64,000 bases of DNA from Skermanella stibiiresistens SB22 (GCF_000576635.1 NZ_AVFL01000022.1:1-64000), one strand, 5' to 3'. Shown: positions 43,690 to 53,080, counted from the stretch's first letter. Notes: generated from the letters alone by a model not told the origin. Translations and numbers: made by a program.

Positions 43690-43887
43690 GTCGGCTGACC
43701 CTATACCAGTGTGCTCTAACCTATCGAATTAACACCTATTCTCAATCAAAGCCAATCTGGCCTAAGGGTTAGGACGGAGGGCGGCCATCGCGACCGGTAC
43801 CGCCCTTGGCAAAGTACGAGCCACCGCCTATGGTTGCCCAGGTCGCGGGGCCCCCGGCGCCGCTCGGAGCCGGTGAAGGAGATTGCC

Positions 43888-44667
43888 ATGACGGAAGAGA
43901 CGCGGGTCGCCCTGGTGACCGGAGCCAGCCGGGGGATCGGCAAGGCCATCGCGACGGCGCTGGCGGAGGCTGGTTTCGATCTGCTGATCACGTCCAGGAC
44001 GGCGACCGCGCTGGAAACCGTGGCGCGCCAGATCAGCCGCGAGACGGGTCAGCGGGTCGAGATCCTGCATGGCGACCTGAGCGAACCCGAACTGGCGGAG
44101 CGGCTGGTCGAGACGGCGGTGGACACCTTCAATCGGCTGGACTTGCTGGTCAACAACGCCGGGGCGACCAAGCGGGCGCCGTTCCTGGAGTTGAGCGAGG
44201 ACGACTGGCAGGACGGCTTCGCCCTCAAGTTCTTCGGCGCCGTCCGGCTGTCGCGCGCCGCCTGGCCCCATCTGAAGCGGACCGGCGGTCAGGTGATCAA
44301 CATCATCGGCGCCGGAGGACGGACGCCGACGGCGGAGTTCACCATCGGCGGTTCGGTCAACGCCGGCCTGATGAACTTCACCAAGGCGCTGGCCGATCTG
44401 GGGCTGGCGGACGGGGTTCGGGTCAACGGCGTCAATCCGGGACCGATCCGGACCGAGCGGCTGGATGTCCGCGTCCGCCAGTTCGCCCAATCCCAGGGGA
44501 TCGATCCGGAGGAGGCGGCCAGCCGCATGGTGCAGGCCCAGAAGGTGATGAGGTTCGGCGAACCGGACGAGATCGCGGCGGTCGTGACCTTCCTGACCAG
44601 CGACGGTGGCGACTTCATCCACGGCGCCCTGATCGACGTCGACGGCGGGGCCACCAAGGGGCTGTGA
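43888..44667 (+). CDS. SDR-family protein lacking the catalytic Tyr-Lys motif
   Basis: A 259-residue short-chain dehydrogenase/reductase fold protein. The cofactor motif TGASRGIG (11-18) and NNAG are present. Where classical SDRs have YxxxK, this one has TIGGSVNAGLMNFTKAL, so both catalytic residues are absent; the serine two turns before is replaced within NIIGAGGRTPTAEF. The C-terminal VNPGPIRTERL and GALIDVDGG are normal. A subgroup of SDRs shares this change; the reaction is unknown. GAAGGAG precedes the chosen ATG. Confidence 0.9.
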   Translation: MTEETRVALVTGASRGIGKAIATALAEAGFDLLITSRTATALETVARQISRETGQRVEILHGDLSEPELAERLVETAVDTFNRLDLLVNNAGATKRAPFLELSEDDWQDGFALKFFGAVRLSRAAWPHLKRTGGQVINIIGAGGRTPTAEFTIGGSVNAGLMNFTKALADLGLADGVRVNGVNPGPIRTERLDVRVRQFAQSQGIDPEEAASRMVQAQKVMRFGEPDEIAAVVTFLTSDGGDFIHGALIDVDGGATKGL

Positions 44668-44762
44668 GGAACCGGCGCGCCGGGTGACGGCCATCGGCAG
44701 AGTTGCCCCCGGCGCCGGGCGCCGATCCACCGCGACTGAAACCGACTGGCTGGTCATACAAC

Positions 44763-44842
44763 CGTAAGTCGGGTCGAGCGCGGCGGCACCCGACAAGCAG
44801 GCGAGTTGGTGTCGGGTGCCGCTGCGCTCTACCCGACCTACG
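44763..44842. repeat. Long intergenic inverted repeat, copy 3
   Basis: Arms 44763-44794 and 44811-44842 match at 29 of 32 positions around the loop AAGCAGGCGAGTTGGT, the same loop orientation as copy 1. It lies between the convergent SDR and asd genes and could also act as a terminator. Confidence 0.9.
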
Positions 44843-44867
44843 GCTACTTTTTCGCCGGCTGGTTTCC

Positions 44868-45887
44868 TCAGAGCGTCAGTTCGGCGATTTGCACGGCGTT
44901 GAGCGCCGCACCCTTCAGCAACTGATCGCCGCAGACGAAGAAGTCCAAGCCGTTGTCGCCGAACACCGGGTTGGCGCGGATGCGGCCTACCTCGACGTCG
45001 TATTCGCCGGTGGCGTTCAGCGGCATCGGGTAGACGCCATTGGCCGGATCGTCGGTCAGCTTGACGCCGGCGGCCTCGGCCAGGACGGCGCGGGCGGCCT
45101 CGGCGGTGACGGGGCGGATCGTCTCGACCGTGACGCTTTCCGAATGGGCGCGGTATGTCGGGATGCGGACCGCCGTGCAGCTCGCCAGAAGGTCGGGGAT
45201 GCCGAGGATCTTGCGGCTCTCCCACGTCACCTTCATCTCCTCCTTGGTGTAGCCGTTCTCCTGGAAGGCGTCGATCTGCGGGATGACGTTGAAGGGGATC
45301 GGGTGGCGGAAGACGCTGTTGGTGACGGGACGGCCAGCCAGCTGGTTGCGGGTCTGCTCCTCCAACTCGGCCATGCCCTCGGCGCCGGCGCCACTGGTCG
45401 CCTGATAGGTCGACACGATCACGCGCTTCAGGCCGAACGCCCGATGCAGCGGGCCGAGCGCCAGGACCAGGATCGCGGTGGTGCAGTTGGGGTTGGCGAT
45501 CAGCTTGCTGGAGCCGAGGGCGTCGGCGTTGATCTCCGGCACGATCAGCGGGATCTCGGGGTCGTAGCGGAAGGCCGAGGAGTTGTCGATCACGATGGCG
45601 CCGGCTGAAGCCAGCGTGGGCGCGTGCTGCTTGGCGAACTCGCCGGACACCGCCAGCAGGACGATGTCATAGCCCTTGACCACGTCGGCGTCGAAGGCGA
45701 CCAGCGTCTTCTCGCCGAACGGCGTTTCCAGGACGCGGCCGGCGCTGCGCTCCGAGGCGAACAGGGCCAGTTCGGCGACGGGAAATCCCCGCTGGTGCAG
45801 GACGTTGACCATTTCGCGGCCAACGGCGCCGGTGGCGCCGACGATCGCGACGCGGCGGGGGGAGAGGGAAGAGGGAGAGGGGCTCAT
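44868..45887 (-). CDS. asd: Aspartate-semialdehyde dehydrogenase
   Basis: A 339-residue NADP enzyme that reduces aspartyl phosphate to aspartate semialdehyde, the shared step to lysine, diaminopimelate, methionine and threonine. The N-terminal [10 protein letters not shown] binds NADP, Cys135 in [10 protein letters not shown] is the nucleophile, and the catalytic His lies in [12 protein letters not shown]. Length and order are normal. The 283-base leader contains a threonine-rich open frame and mutually exclusive stems, so control by threonine attenuation is likely. Confidence 0.96.
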   Translation of the reverse strand: MSPSPSSLSPRRVAIVGATGAVGREMVNVLHQRGFPVAELALFASERSAGRVLETPFGEKTLVAFDADVVKGYDIVLLAVSGEFAKQHAPTLASAGAIVIDNSSAFRYDPEIPLIVPEINADALGSSKLIANPNCTTAILVLALGPLHRAFGLKRVIVSTYQATSGAGAEGMAELEEQTRNQLAGRPVTNSVFRHPIPFNVIPQIDAFQENGYTKEEMKVTWESRKILGIPDLLASCTAVRIPTYRAHSESVTVETIRPVTAEAARAVLAEAAGVKLTDDPANGVYPMPLNATGEYDVEVGRIRANPVFGDNGLDFFVCGDQLLKGAALNAVQIAELTL

Positions 45888-45964
45888 CTGATCAAGTTCC
45901 GTCCTGTTGCATGCCCGCCAGTCGCATACCGGTGGTGAGCGCGGGACGAAACCCCGATACGACG

Positions 45965-46046
45965 AGGCCCCGTCCGTGTCCGGCGGGGCCTTCGTGGTTG
46001 ATGAAGCGTCTTTACCCGATCAACGCATTCCACCCACGAACGGCCC
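45965..46046 (-). promoter_or_regulatory. Candidate transcription attenuator of asd
   Basis: On the minus strand segment 2, GGGCCGTTCGTGG (46046-46034), can pair with segment 3, CCACGAAGGCCC (45997-45986), with one bulge. Segment 3 also overlaps the left arm of a perfect 8-bp stem, AGGCCCCG (45991-45984) with CGGGGCCT (45972-45965). The two foldings exclude each other, as in amino-acid attenuators. The stem ends with CGTCGT, not a T tract, so intrinsic termination would be weak. Confidence 0.55.
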
Positions 46047-46100
46047 GCCGAAGCTGGTCGTTTTGGGAGTGGTGGTGGTGATGGCGCGCGAGCGGTTCAT
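46020..46100 (-). CDS. Threonine-rich leader peptide upstream of asd
   Basis: A 26-codon reading frame begins MNRSR and continues AITTTTPKTTSF, with six threonine codons (four in a row) and one isoleucine in nine codons. It ends at the TGA at 46022 inside the asd leader, with the last ten codons lying over segment 2 of the attenuator. A hairpin (46107-46125) lies just before the ATG, and there is no obvious Shine-Dalgarno, which is the main weakness. Stalling at threonine codons would free segment 2 to pair with segment 3. Confidence 0.55.
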   Translation of the reverse strand: MNRSRAITTTTPKTTSFGGPFVGGMR

Positions 46101-46170
46101 GATGGCCGGTCTGTTACCAAGACCGCCGCGACTTGTAAAGCGTCCGTTTCGTCCCACCCCCGAGCCGGTG

Positions 46171-46707
46171 TCAACCCAGGGGATAGTCCTTCAGCGGATC
46201 GTAGACCGGACCGCCGTTGCCGGTGCGGCTCTCGAACAGGGTGAAGTGGTCGATCGGGATGGGGCCGGCGCGGAACAGGCCGCGATCCTGGATGAAACGG
46301 CCGACCCGCTCCGCTGGCGCGGAGCGCAGGCGGGCCAGTGTCACATGGGGGCTGTAGCGCCGCTCCTCGCGGGGCAGGCCGGCGCGGACCAGCGCCGACT
46401 CGACCTTCTGGTTCAGGTGGACCAGCGCGTCGTTGCGCTCCACCCCCGCCCACAGCACGCGCGACTTGGCGCCGCTGCCGAACTGGCCGACGCCATCCAG
46501 CACCAGTTCGAAGCCGGGGGCGGAAACGGCGGCCAGCGCCGCGTCGATGTCGGGCACCACGCCGTTCTCCACCTCGCCGATGAACCGCACGGTCAGGTGC
46601 AGGTTCTCCCGCTCGGTCCAGCGGGCGCCGGGCACCCCACCGCCAAGGCCGATCAGGCGGTCGCGGACGGGTTCCGGCAGTTCAAGGGCGACGAACAGGC
46701 GGATCAT
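46171..46707 (-). CDS. thpR: RNA 2',3'-cyclic phosphodiesterase
   Basis: A 178-residue member of the 2H phosphoesterase superfamily (formerly LigT), opening 2',3'-cyclic phosphate ends of RNA. Both HxT motifs are present: His37 in HLTV and His121 in HVTL, with the N-terminus MIRLFVALELP typical. It lies at the end of a minus-strand series tesA, FIST, aldo/keto reductase, thpR, and its stop codon overlaps a TTGACA that could belong to an asd promoter. Confidence 0.95.
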   Translation of the reverse strand: MIRLFVALELPEPVRDRLIGLGGGVPGARWTERENLHLTVRFIGEVENGVVPDIDAALAAVSAPGFELVLDGVGQFGSGAKSRVLWAGVERNDALVHLNQKVESALVRAGLPREERRYSPHVTLARLRSAPAERVGRFIQDRGLFRAGPIPIDHFTLFESRTGNGGPVYDPLKDYPLG

Positions 46708-46758
46708 GGCGGCGTCGTGGGGTGCTTGTTCAGGAATGGGGGACTCGGGTGAAAGTGA

Positions 46759-47802
46759 TCAGGGGCAGGGGTTCGGGAGGCGGGCGTGGACCTCGTCGAT
46801 CTCCTTCAGCACCTCGTCGGACAGGATGATGTCGAACGAATCGATGTTCGTCCGCAGATGCTCCATCGAGGTGGCGCCGATGATGTTCGAGGTGACGAAG
46901 GGCTGACGGGTGACGAAGGCCAGCGCCATCTGGGCCGGGTCCAGCCCATGGCGCTGGGCGATGTCCAGATAGGCCCGGACGGCGGCATCGGCGTTGACGG
47001 TGTCGTAGCGCGACTTGCGGTGGTCGAGCGAGCGGCGGGTCCCCGCCGGGATTTGACCGTCCAGGTATTTGCCGGTCAGGGTCGCGCCGGCCAGTGGCGA
47101 ATAGGCCAGCAAGCCGCACTCCTCCCGCACCGAGACCTCGGCCAGACCATCCTCGTAGGTGCGGTTCACCAGGTTGTAGGGGTTCTGCACACTGACGACG
47201 CGCGGCAGGCCCAACTCGTCGGCCAGCCGCAGGAACGTCATGGCGCCCCAGGGCGTCTCGTTGGACAGGCCGACATGGCGGATCTTGCCGGAGGCGATCA
47301 GGTCCTGGAGCGCCCGCAGGGTCTCGTCGATCGGGGTCGCCTCGGGATCGTCGGCGATCTTGAAGCCGCGTCCGCCGAAGCGGGTCGTGGTCCGGTCGGG
47401 CCAGTGGAGCTGGTAGAGGTCGATGTGGTCGGTCCGCAGCCGCGTCAGGCTGGCCTCCACGGCGGCGACCAGATTGTCGCGGTCGAGCTTGGCCTTGCCG
47501 CCCCGGACCCACGGATGGCCCACGGGGGAGTAGCCGATCGCCTTGCTCGCCAGGAACACGCGGTCGCGTCCGCCGCGGCTGGCGAACCATGAGCCGATGA
47601 TCTTCTCGGTCGAGCCATAGCTCTCCGCGATCGGCGGGATCGCGTACATCTCGGCGGTGTCCCAGAACGTGACGCCGCGCTCCAGCGCGTAGTCCATCTG
47701 GGCGTGGCCCTCGGCCTCGGTGTTCTGGCGGCCCCAGGTCATCGTGCCCAGGCAAATGGCGCTGACCTGCACGTCGGTGCGGCCCAAACGGCGGTATTCC
47801 AT
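46759..47802 (-). CDS. Aldo/keto reductase
   Basis: A 347-residue NADPH-dependent oxidoreductase with an (alpha/beta)8 barrel. The catalytic tetrad is visible: Asp in FWDTAEMY with Tyr, Lys in VFLASKAIG and His in LYQLHWPDRTT. C-terminal residues bind NADPH. It resembles the Tas/YajO-type subgroup, which reduces varied aldehydes and ketones; the natural substrate is unknown. It lies 46 bases after the FIST gene and may be cotranscribed. Confidence 0.93.
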   Translation of the reverse strand: MEYRRLGRTDVQVSAICLGTMTWGRQNTEAEGHAQMDYALERGVTFWDTAEMYAIPPIAESYGSTEKIIGSWFASRGGRDRVFLASKAIGYSPVGHPWVRGGKAKLDRDNLVAAVEASLTRLRTDHIDLYQLHWPDRTTTRFGGRGFKIADDPEATPIDETLRALQDLIASGKIRHVGLSNETPWGAMTFLRLADELGLPRVVSVQNPYNLVNRTYEDGLAEVSVREECGLLAYSPLAGATLTGKYLDGQIPAGTRRSLDHRKSRYDTVNADAAVRAYLDIAQRHGLDPAQMALAFVTRQPFVTSNIIGATSMEHLRTNIDSFDIILSDEVLKEIDEVHARLPNPCP

Positions 47803-47848
47803 GCGAAACCTTGAGGTTGGCGCCCCCCGGAACGTCGGGAAGGTCGCT

Positions 47849-49000
47849 TCATAGGAAGAGTGTCAGCACTCCGGTATAGCCATAAAGCCGGTTGTGGGAA
47901 ATCTCCCCATTGGCGAAAAATCCGACCAGCGGAAAGTCCCCCAGCTCGTCCCGGATCGCCTTCAGCTCTTGGCTGTCGTCGCCGAACAGGGCCGGTCCAC
48001 GCGCCAGGCACGAGACGTAAACCCCGCCGCGCGGCGGTCCGTTCAGCCGCTTCTTGATCATTCCCAGCATGCGCTCCAGGTCGGCCTGGGCGCTCGCCAG
48101 ATCGCGGCGCGCGAACATGATGGTGCGGCCGGGTTCGACCATGTCGCCGATCGCGATCAGCCCATGTTCCGGATCGATGCCGACGAGGTTGCGCACGAGG
48201 TAGTCGCCGGTGTCGGAGCCTGTGATCGGCAAGGCCGCGAAGATGTAGCCGGCGACCCGGCGCAGGTCGCGCGCCAGCAACTCGCCGATGTCCTCCTTGA
48301 AGACCTCCAACGCCGGCCGTCCGTCGATCTCGACGATGATGTTGTTCTGGGCCCGCGTGATCTTGTGGACCGGACCGATCGGCGTGCAGCCCTGCGTCAG
48401 GCCGGTCGCGACCTTGACCTCGCTGGAGAACAGCACGCCCGACACGCCGCCCTCGATCACCGGCGCGGTGCCGGGCCTGCCGCCGAACTGGCCGTAATTG
48501 GTCCGCGACGAGGTCAGCCCGCCGACCAGGAAACCGCCGAGCGCGTCGGACAGTTCGGGGATGATCTCGTGGGTCTGGGGGTTGCGCGGGTCGCCATGGA
48601 CCAGCCCCAGCACGGGAGCGTGGGCCTTCAGCCACTCCACCGTCTCGGGCTCGAACCCCTCGATGCTCTCGGTGATCGGCGCCGGCAGGTGGAAGCTGCC
48701 CGGCGGCAATTGGGCGGTCATCACGGCGATGGCCGGGCGGTCGAACATCTCCTGGCCGCTGGCGCAGATGCCGATGCCGACGGTGCCGACCCAGTCCTTG
48801 ACCCCCGTCACGCCCCGCATCAGCGTCACGATGCTGACCGCGTCGGCCGCCAGCGCGTCGGAGATGTAGAGGAAACCCAGATTGCAGCCGTCGACCGGTC
48901 CGAGCTTGTCGAGGCAGGCCTTGACCGTCGCGCGCCAGTCCTCGCCCGTCGCCGACGCCGCGGCGAAGCGGGCCCCGGTCGGGGCGTCCATCCCGCTCAT
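47849..49000 (-). CDS. FIST-domain sensory protein
   Basis: A 383-residue protein made of FIST_N (about 30-225) and FIST_C (about 235-370) domains and nothing else. DGCNLGFLYIS, VGTVGIGICASG, GFLVGGLTSSR and the C-terminal FFANGEISHNRLYGYTGVLTLFL are family features. FIST domains are thought to bind small ligands such as amino acids and normally sit in signalling proteins. Its start overlaps the tesA stop by four bases, so it is coupled to tesA. Confidence 0.9.
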   Translation of the reverse strand: MSGMDAPTGARFAAASATGEDWRATVKACLDKLGPVDGCNLGFLYISDALAADAVSIVTLMRGVTGVKDWVGTVGIGICASGQEMFDRPAIAVMTAQLPPGSFHLPAPITESIEGFEPETVEWLKAHAPVLGLVHGDPRNPQTHEIIPELSDALGGFLVGGLTSSRTNYGQFGGRPGTAPVIEGGVSGVLFSSEVKVATGLTQGCTPIGPVHKITRAQNNIIVEIDGRPALEVFKEDIGELLARDLRRVAGYIFAALPITGSDTGDYLVRNLVGIDPEHGLIAIGDMVEPGRTIMFARRDLASAQADLERMLGMIKKRLNGPPRGGVYVSCLARGPALFGDDSQELKAIRDELGDFPLVGFFANGEISHNRLYGYTGVLTLFL

Positions 49001-49674
49001 CCCTTGATATCCCCGTTCGAGGTGTCGGCGGGGGTGTCGGCGCTGGTGATCTCGTCCAGGAGATCCATCAGATGCGGCAGGATGCCCTTCACGACGATCG
49101 CGACACCCTGGGCGTTGGGATGCATGCCATCCTCCTGATTGAGGTTCCGGTCGAGGGCGACGCCTTCGAGAAAGAACGGATAGAGCGGCACATCGTATTT
49201 CGCCGCGAGCTCCGGGTAAATCGCGTTGAAGCGATCGCCGTAGTCGCGGCCGAGATTGGGCGGCGCGTACATGCCGGCCAGCAGCGTCGGAACGCCGCGC
49301 TCCTTCAAGGTCGCCAGGATGGCGTCCAGGTTCTCGCGGGTCGAGGCCGGGTCGATGCCGCGCAAGCCGTCATTGGCGCCAAGCTCGACGATGGCGGCCT
49401 GGGGCTGGTCGGCCAGCGCCCAGTCGAGCCGCGCCCTGCCACCCGCCGTGGTGTCGCCCGACACGCCGGCGTTGATGACCTCGACCTCATAGCCCTTGTC
49501 GCGGAGCGCCCGTTGCAGGCGCGGGGTGAACCCATCGGACTCGGCGAGGCCGTAACCGGCGGTGAGGCTGTCGCCCAAGGCCAGGATCTTGACCGCCGCC
49601 TTGCCCGGCTCGGCGGCTAGGACGGGGTGCGAAAGCGCCAAAAGCGCCAGCCCCGCCACCGCGCCCATCCGCAT
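48997..49674 (-). CDS. tesA: Arylesterase/lysophospholipase TesA-like (SGNH hydrolase)
   Basis: About 225 residues from MRMGAVAG; a signal peptide (LALLALSHPVLAAEP) sends it to the periplasm. SGNH blocks are visible: GDSLTAG (Ser36), AGVSGDTTAGG, LGANDGLRG and DGMHPN with the catalytic Asp-His pair. TesA hydrolyses thioesters, esters and lysophospholipids. The gene is divergent from the YbbA-type ABC gene, the same order as tesA-ybbAP in E. coli. A start at 49713 would add 13 residues. Confidence 0.92.
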   Translation of the reverse strand: MRMGAVAGLALLALSHPVLAAEPGKAAVKILALGDSLTAGYGLAESDGFTPRLQRALRDKGYEVEVINAGVSGDTTAGGRARLDWALADQPQAAIVELGANDGLRGIDPASTRENLDAILATLKERGVPTLLAGMYAPPNLGRDYGDRFNAIYPELAAKYDVPLYPFFLEGVALDRNLNQEDGMHPNAQGVAIVVKGILPHLMDLLDEITSADTPADTSNGDIKG

Positions 49675-49753
49675 GGCGCCTTTCGCACCTGCGTTGAAAA
49701 GCCGGCGGCACATGCCATATCCGCATGAGCTGTCACGAATGTCTGGAAGACCC

Positions 49754-50521
49754 ATGGCGAAGTCCGATGCTGCTTTCCGGGATGATCTGATCGTCGAACT
49801 CGCCGACGTACACCTAAAGCTGGACAGTGCGGCGGGTCCCGTCAACATCCTGCGAGGCATAGATCTGACCGTCAGGCGTGGCGAGACCGTCAGCGTCGTC
49901 GGTCCGTCGGGTTCGGGCAAGTCCACCATGATGATGATCATGGCGGGCCTGGAGCGGCCGACCAGCGGTTTGGTCAGGGTTGCCGGCCATGATCTCGGCG
50001 CCTTGAACGAGGACAAGCTGGCGCGGTTCCGGCGCGAGCATGTCGGCATCGTGTTCCAGGCGTTCCACCTGATCCCGACCATGACGGCGCTGGAGAACGT
50101 CGCGATCCCGCTGGAGTTCGCGGGGCTGTCCGACGCGTTCGACCGCGCCCGCCAAGGCTTGGAGGCGGTTGGCCTGAAGCATCGCGTGACCCATTATCCC
50201 GGCCAGCTTTCCGGCGGCGAGCAACAGCGCGTGGCGCTGGCCCGCGCCTTCGCGTCCGAACCGTCGCTGTTGCTGGCGGACGAGCCGACCGGCAACCTGG
50301 ACGGCGAGACCGGCTCGCAGGTCATCAAGCTGATGTTCGATCTGGCCGCCCATCGCGGCGCCACCCTGGTCCTGATCACCCACGACACCGGTCTGGCGGC
50401 CCGCTGCGACCGAGCGGTCCGCGTCGCGGATGGCCGGATCGAAAGCGTGACCGATCAATCGGCTGGCCCGGATAGGGGTCACGATACCGGCCTTCGCCCC
50501 GTCCGCGCCTCCGGTGCCTGA
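49754..50521 (+). CDS. YbbA-type ABC transporter ATP-binding protein
   Basis: A 255-residue ATPase of the LolD/MacB/YbbA group. Walker A GPSGSGKST, Q loop in VFQAFHLIP, signature LSGGEQQRVALARA, Walker B LLLADEPTGNLD and the H loop in LVLITHD are intact. It pairs with the large permease gene 33 bases downstream. Such systems move or extract substrates at the inner membrane rather than import nutrients. The ATG at 49754 has GGAAG upstream. Confidence 0.94.
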   Translation: MAKSDAAFRDDLIVELADVHLKLDSAAGPVNILRGIDLTVRRGETVSVVGPSGSGKSTMMMIMAGLERPTSGLVRVAGHDLGALNEDKLARFRREHVGIVFQAFHLIPTMTALENVAIPLEFAGLSDAFDRARQGLEAVGLKHRVTHYPGQLSGGEQQRVALARAFASEPSLLLADEPTGNLDGETGSQVIKLMFDLAAHRGATLVLITHDTGLAARCDRAVRVADGRIESVTDQSAGPDRGHDTGLRPVRASGA

Positions 50522-50554
50522 CATCCTTATCGCGCCTTCAACCTGGGCCTTTCG

Positions 50555-53080
50555 ATGACCTCCCTGAAAATCGCCTGGACCATCGCGCGGCGCGAGTTGC
50601 GCGGCGGCCTCAAGGGGTTCCGGATCTTCCTCGCCTGCCTGACCCTGGGCGTCGCCGCCATCGCGACGGTCCAGTCGCTGTCGGGCGGCATCATCGAAGG
50701 CCTGCGGGCCGACGGCAAGGCGATCCTGGGCGGCGACGTGGCGCTCCGCGTGATCTACACGCCGCTGGGTGAACCGCAACGCGCCTGGCTCGATGGCCAG
50801 GGCCGCGTCTCGGTCGCGGCGGAGACCCGCGCCATGGCCCGGCGCGACGATGGCGCCCGTTCCACCCTGGTCGAGCTGAAGGCGGTCGACGGGACCTATC
50901 CGCTCTACGGCGACTTCACGCTCCGCGCGGGGGGATCCTTGCCCGACGGCATCAGTCGGCGCGACGGCGTTTGGGGCGCCGTGGTCGAGGAGACGGTCAA
51001 CCAGCGGCTCGACGTCAAGGTCGGCGACAGCGTCAAGGTCGGCGACTCGACGTTCCAGATCCGGGACGTCATCCTGCGCGAGCCGGACCGGGCCGGCGGC
51101 GGCGGATTCACGCTGGGACCACGCCTGCTGATCGACCTCAACGCCCTGGACGGCACCGGGCTGATGCAGCCGGGCAGCATGATCTACTGGAACTACCGGA
51201 TCGGTCTCGATTCCGGCACCAATCTCCAGGCGTGGCTGGCCGACCTTCGGTCGCGTTTCCCCGACGAGAACTGGCGGGTGCGCGACTTCACCAACGCCGC
51301 ACCGCAGATCGAACGGTTCATCACCCGCCTGACGCTGTTCCTGACGCTGGTCGGGCTGACGGCGCTGCTGGTCGGCGGCGTCGGTGTCGGCAACGCGGTC
51401 CGCAGCTATCTCGACGGCAAGGTCGAGACCATCGCGACGCTGAAATGCCTGGGCGCCCCCGGTTCGCTGGTGTTCCAGGCCTATCTGATCCAGATCCTCA
51501 TCCTCGCCTCGCTCGGGATATTCCTCGGCTTGGTGATCGGCGCCATCGCTCCGCTGGTCGCCGGCGCCGTGCTGGCGAACGTGCTGCCGATCACCGCGCG
51601 GATCGGGGTCTACCCCGGCGGCCTCGCCATCGCCGGCGCGTTCGGCCTGCTGACCGCGCTGACGTTTTCGCTGTGGCCCTTGGGACGGGCGCGCGAGGTG
51701 CCGGCCGGCGCCTTGTTCCGCGACGTGATCTCGCCGGCGTCGGGCCGTCCGCGCGGCGTCTATCTGGTGGCGGGCGTGCTGTCCGGCGTGGCGCTGGCGG
51801 CGCTGGCGATCCTGACCGCGCAGGAGAAGCTGTTCGCCGCGTGGTTCGTCGGGGGAGCCTTCGTCACGCTGCTGGCGTTCCGGGCGGCGGCGCAGGGCGT
51901 GGTCTGGGCGGCCTCGCGGGTCGGCCGGCCGCGCCATCCCGGTTTCCGGCTGGCGCTGGCCAATCTCCACCGGCCGGGCAATCCGACCGGCAGCGTCGTG
52001 CTGTCGCTGGGATTGGGGCTGACCGTGCTGGTCGCCATCGCCCTGATCGAGGGCAACTTCTCCGCCCGCGTCAACGAGAGCATCCCCCGGGACGCGCCGG
52101 CCTATTTCTTCATCGACATCCAGCCGAACCAGCGGGCCGATTTCAACGCCACGGTGCTGGGCATTCCCGGCACCGCCGACCTTCGCGAGGTTCCGATGCT
52201 GCGCGGCCGGGTCAGCAAGGCCAAGGGGGTCGAGGCCGAGAAGGCGATCATCAACATGGAGCACGCCTGGGTGCTGCGCGGCGACCGCGGCATCACCTAT
52301 TCCGCCGCCCCGCCGGTCGACGCGGATATCCTGCAAGGAGAGTGGTGGTCGGAGGACTACAAGGGCAAGCCGCTGGTCTCGATCTATTCAGACATCGCCG
52401 AGGCGTTCGGGCTGAAGCTGGGTGACGAGATCACGGTCAACGTGCTGGGCCGCGACATCACGGCCGAGGTCGCCAGCATCCGGGCGATCGACTTCTCGAC
52501 CATGAACATCAACTTCACCATCATCTTCTCTCCCGGCGTGCTGGACGGGGCGCCCCAGACTTTCCTGGCGACCGTCCGCGCCACGCCGGAGGCCGAACCC
52601 CTGATCCAGCGCGCGGTGACCGACCGGTTCGCCAACATCACCTCGGTCAGGGTCAAGGACGCGCTCGATACCGTCAACGAGCTGCTGGGCAACATCGGGA
52701 CCGCCGTCAGGGTCACGGCGGCGATCACGCTGCTGGCGGGCACCCTGGTGCTGGCGGGTGCCGTCGCCGCCGGGCACCGGCGCCGGGTCTACGACGCCGT
52801 CGTGCTGAAGGTGCTGGGCGCCACGCGCGCCGACGTGCTGAAGGCCTTCCTGGTCGAATACGGTTTGCTGGGACTGATCACGGCCGCGATCTCCGGCGTG
52901 ATCGGCACGGCGACCGCCTGGGCGGTGCTGACCCGCGTGATGGACTGGGAATGGACCTTCCTGCCGTCGGCCGTGCTGGTGACGGCGGCGCTCTGCACCG
53001 CGATCACCCTGGCTTTCGGCTTCGTCGGCACGTGGCGGGCCCTGGGCCAGCCGGCGGCACCCCTGTTGAGGAACGACTGA
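50555..53080 (+). CDS. YbbP-type ABC transporter permease (FtsX/MacB family)
   Basis: An 841-residue membrane protein with two FtsX-like permease units. An N-terminal helix (about 20-40) and a periplasmic MacB-like domain (about 45-240) precede helices near 255-275, 305-360 and 405-460; a second periplasmic domain (about 500-720) and three C-terminal helices follow. This ten-helix plan is that of YbbP. With YbbA and the divergent TesA it suggests a role in lipid or lysophospholipid handling in the envelope; the substrate is not known. Confidence 0.92.
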   Translation: MTSLKIAWTIARRELRGGLKGFRIFLACLTLGVAAIATVQSLSGGIIEGLRADGKAILGGDVALRVIYTPLGEPQRAWLDGQGRVSVAAETRAMARRDDGARSTLVELKAVDGTYPLYGDFTLRAGGSLPDGISRRDGVWGAVVEETVNQRLDVKVGDSVKVGDSTFQIRDVILREPDRAGGGGFTLGPRLLIDLNALDGTGLMQPGSMIYWNYRIGLDSGTNLQAWLADLRSRFPDENWRVRDFTNAAPQIERFITRLTLFLTLVGLTALLVGGVGVGNAVRSYLDGKVETIATLKCLGAPGSLVFQAYLIQILILASLGIFLGLVIGAIAPLVAGAVLANVLPITARIGVYPGGLAIAGAFGLLTALTFSLWPLGRAREVPAGALFRDVISPASGRPRGVYLVAGVLSGVALAALAILTAQEKLFAAWFVGGAFVTLLAFRAAAQGVVWAASRVGRPRHPGFRLALANLHRPGNPTGSVVLSLGLGLTVLVAIALIEGNFSARVNESIPRDAPAYFFIDIQPNQRADFNATVLGIPGTADLREVPMLRGRVSKAKGVEAEKAIINMEHAWVLRGDRGITYSAAPPVDADILQGEWWSEDYKGKPLVSIYSDIAEAFGLKLGDEITVNVLGRDITAEVASIRAIDFSTMNINFTIIFSPGVLDGAPQTFLATVRATPEAEPLIQRAVTDRFANITSVRVKDALDTVNELLGNIGTAVRVTAAITLLAGTLVLAGAVAAGHRRRVYDAVVLKVLGATRADVLKAFLVEYGLLGLITAAISGVIGTATAWAVLTRVMDWEWTFLPSAVLVTAALCTAITLAFGFVGTWRALGQPAAPLLRND

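Noticed and set aside
49814-52336. An 840-codon minus-strand frame opposite the ABC transporter genes
   Set aside because: Shadow frame; the plus-strand genes have intact ABC motifs and membrane segments.
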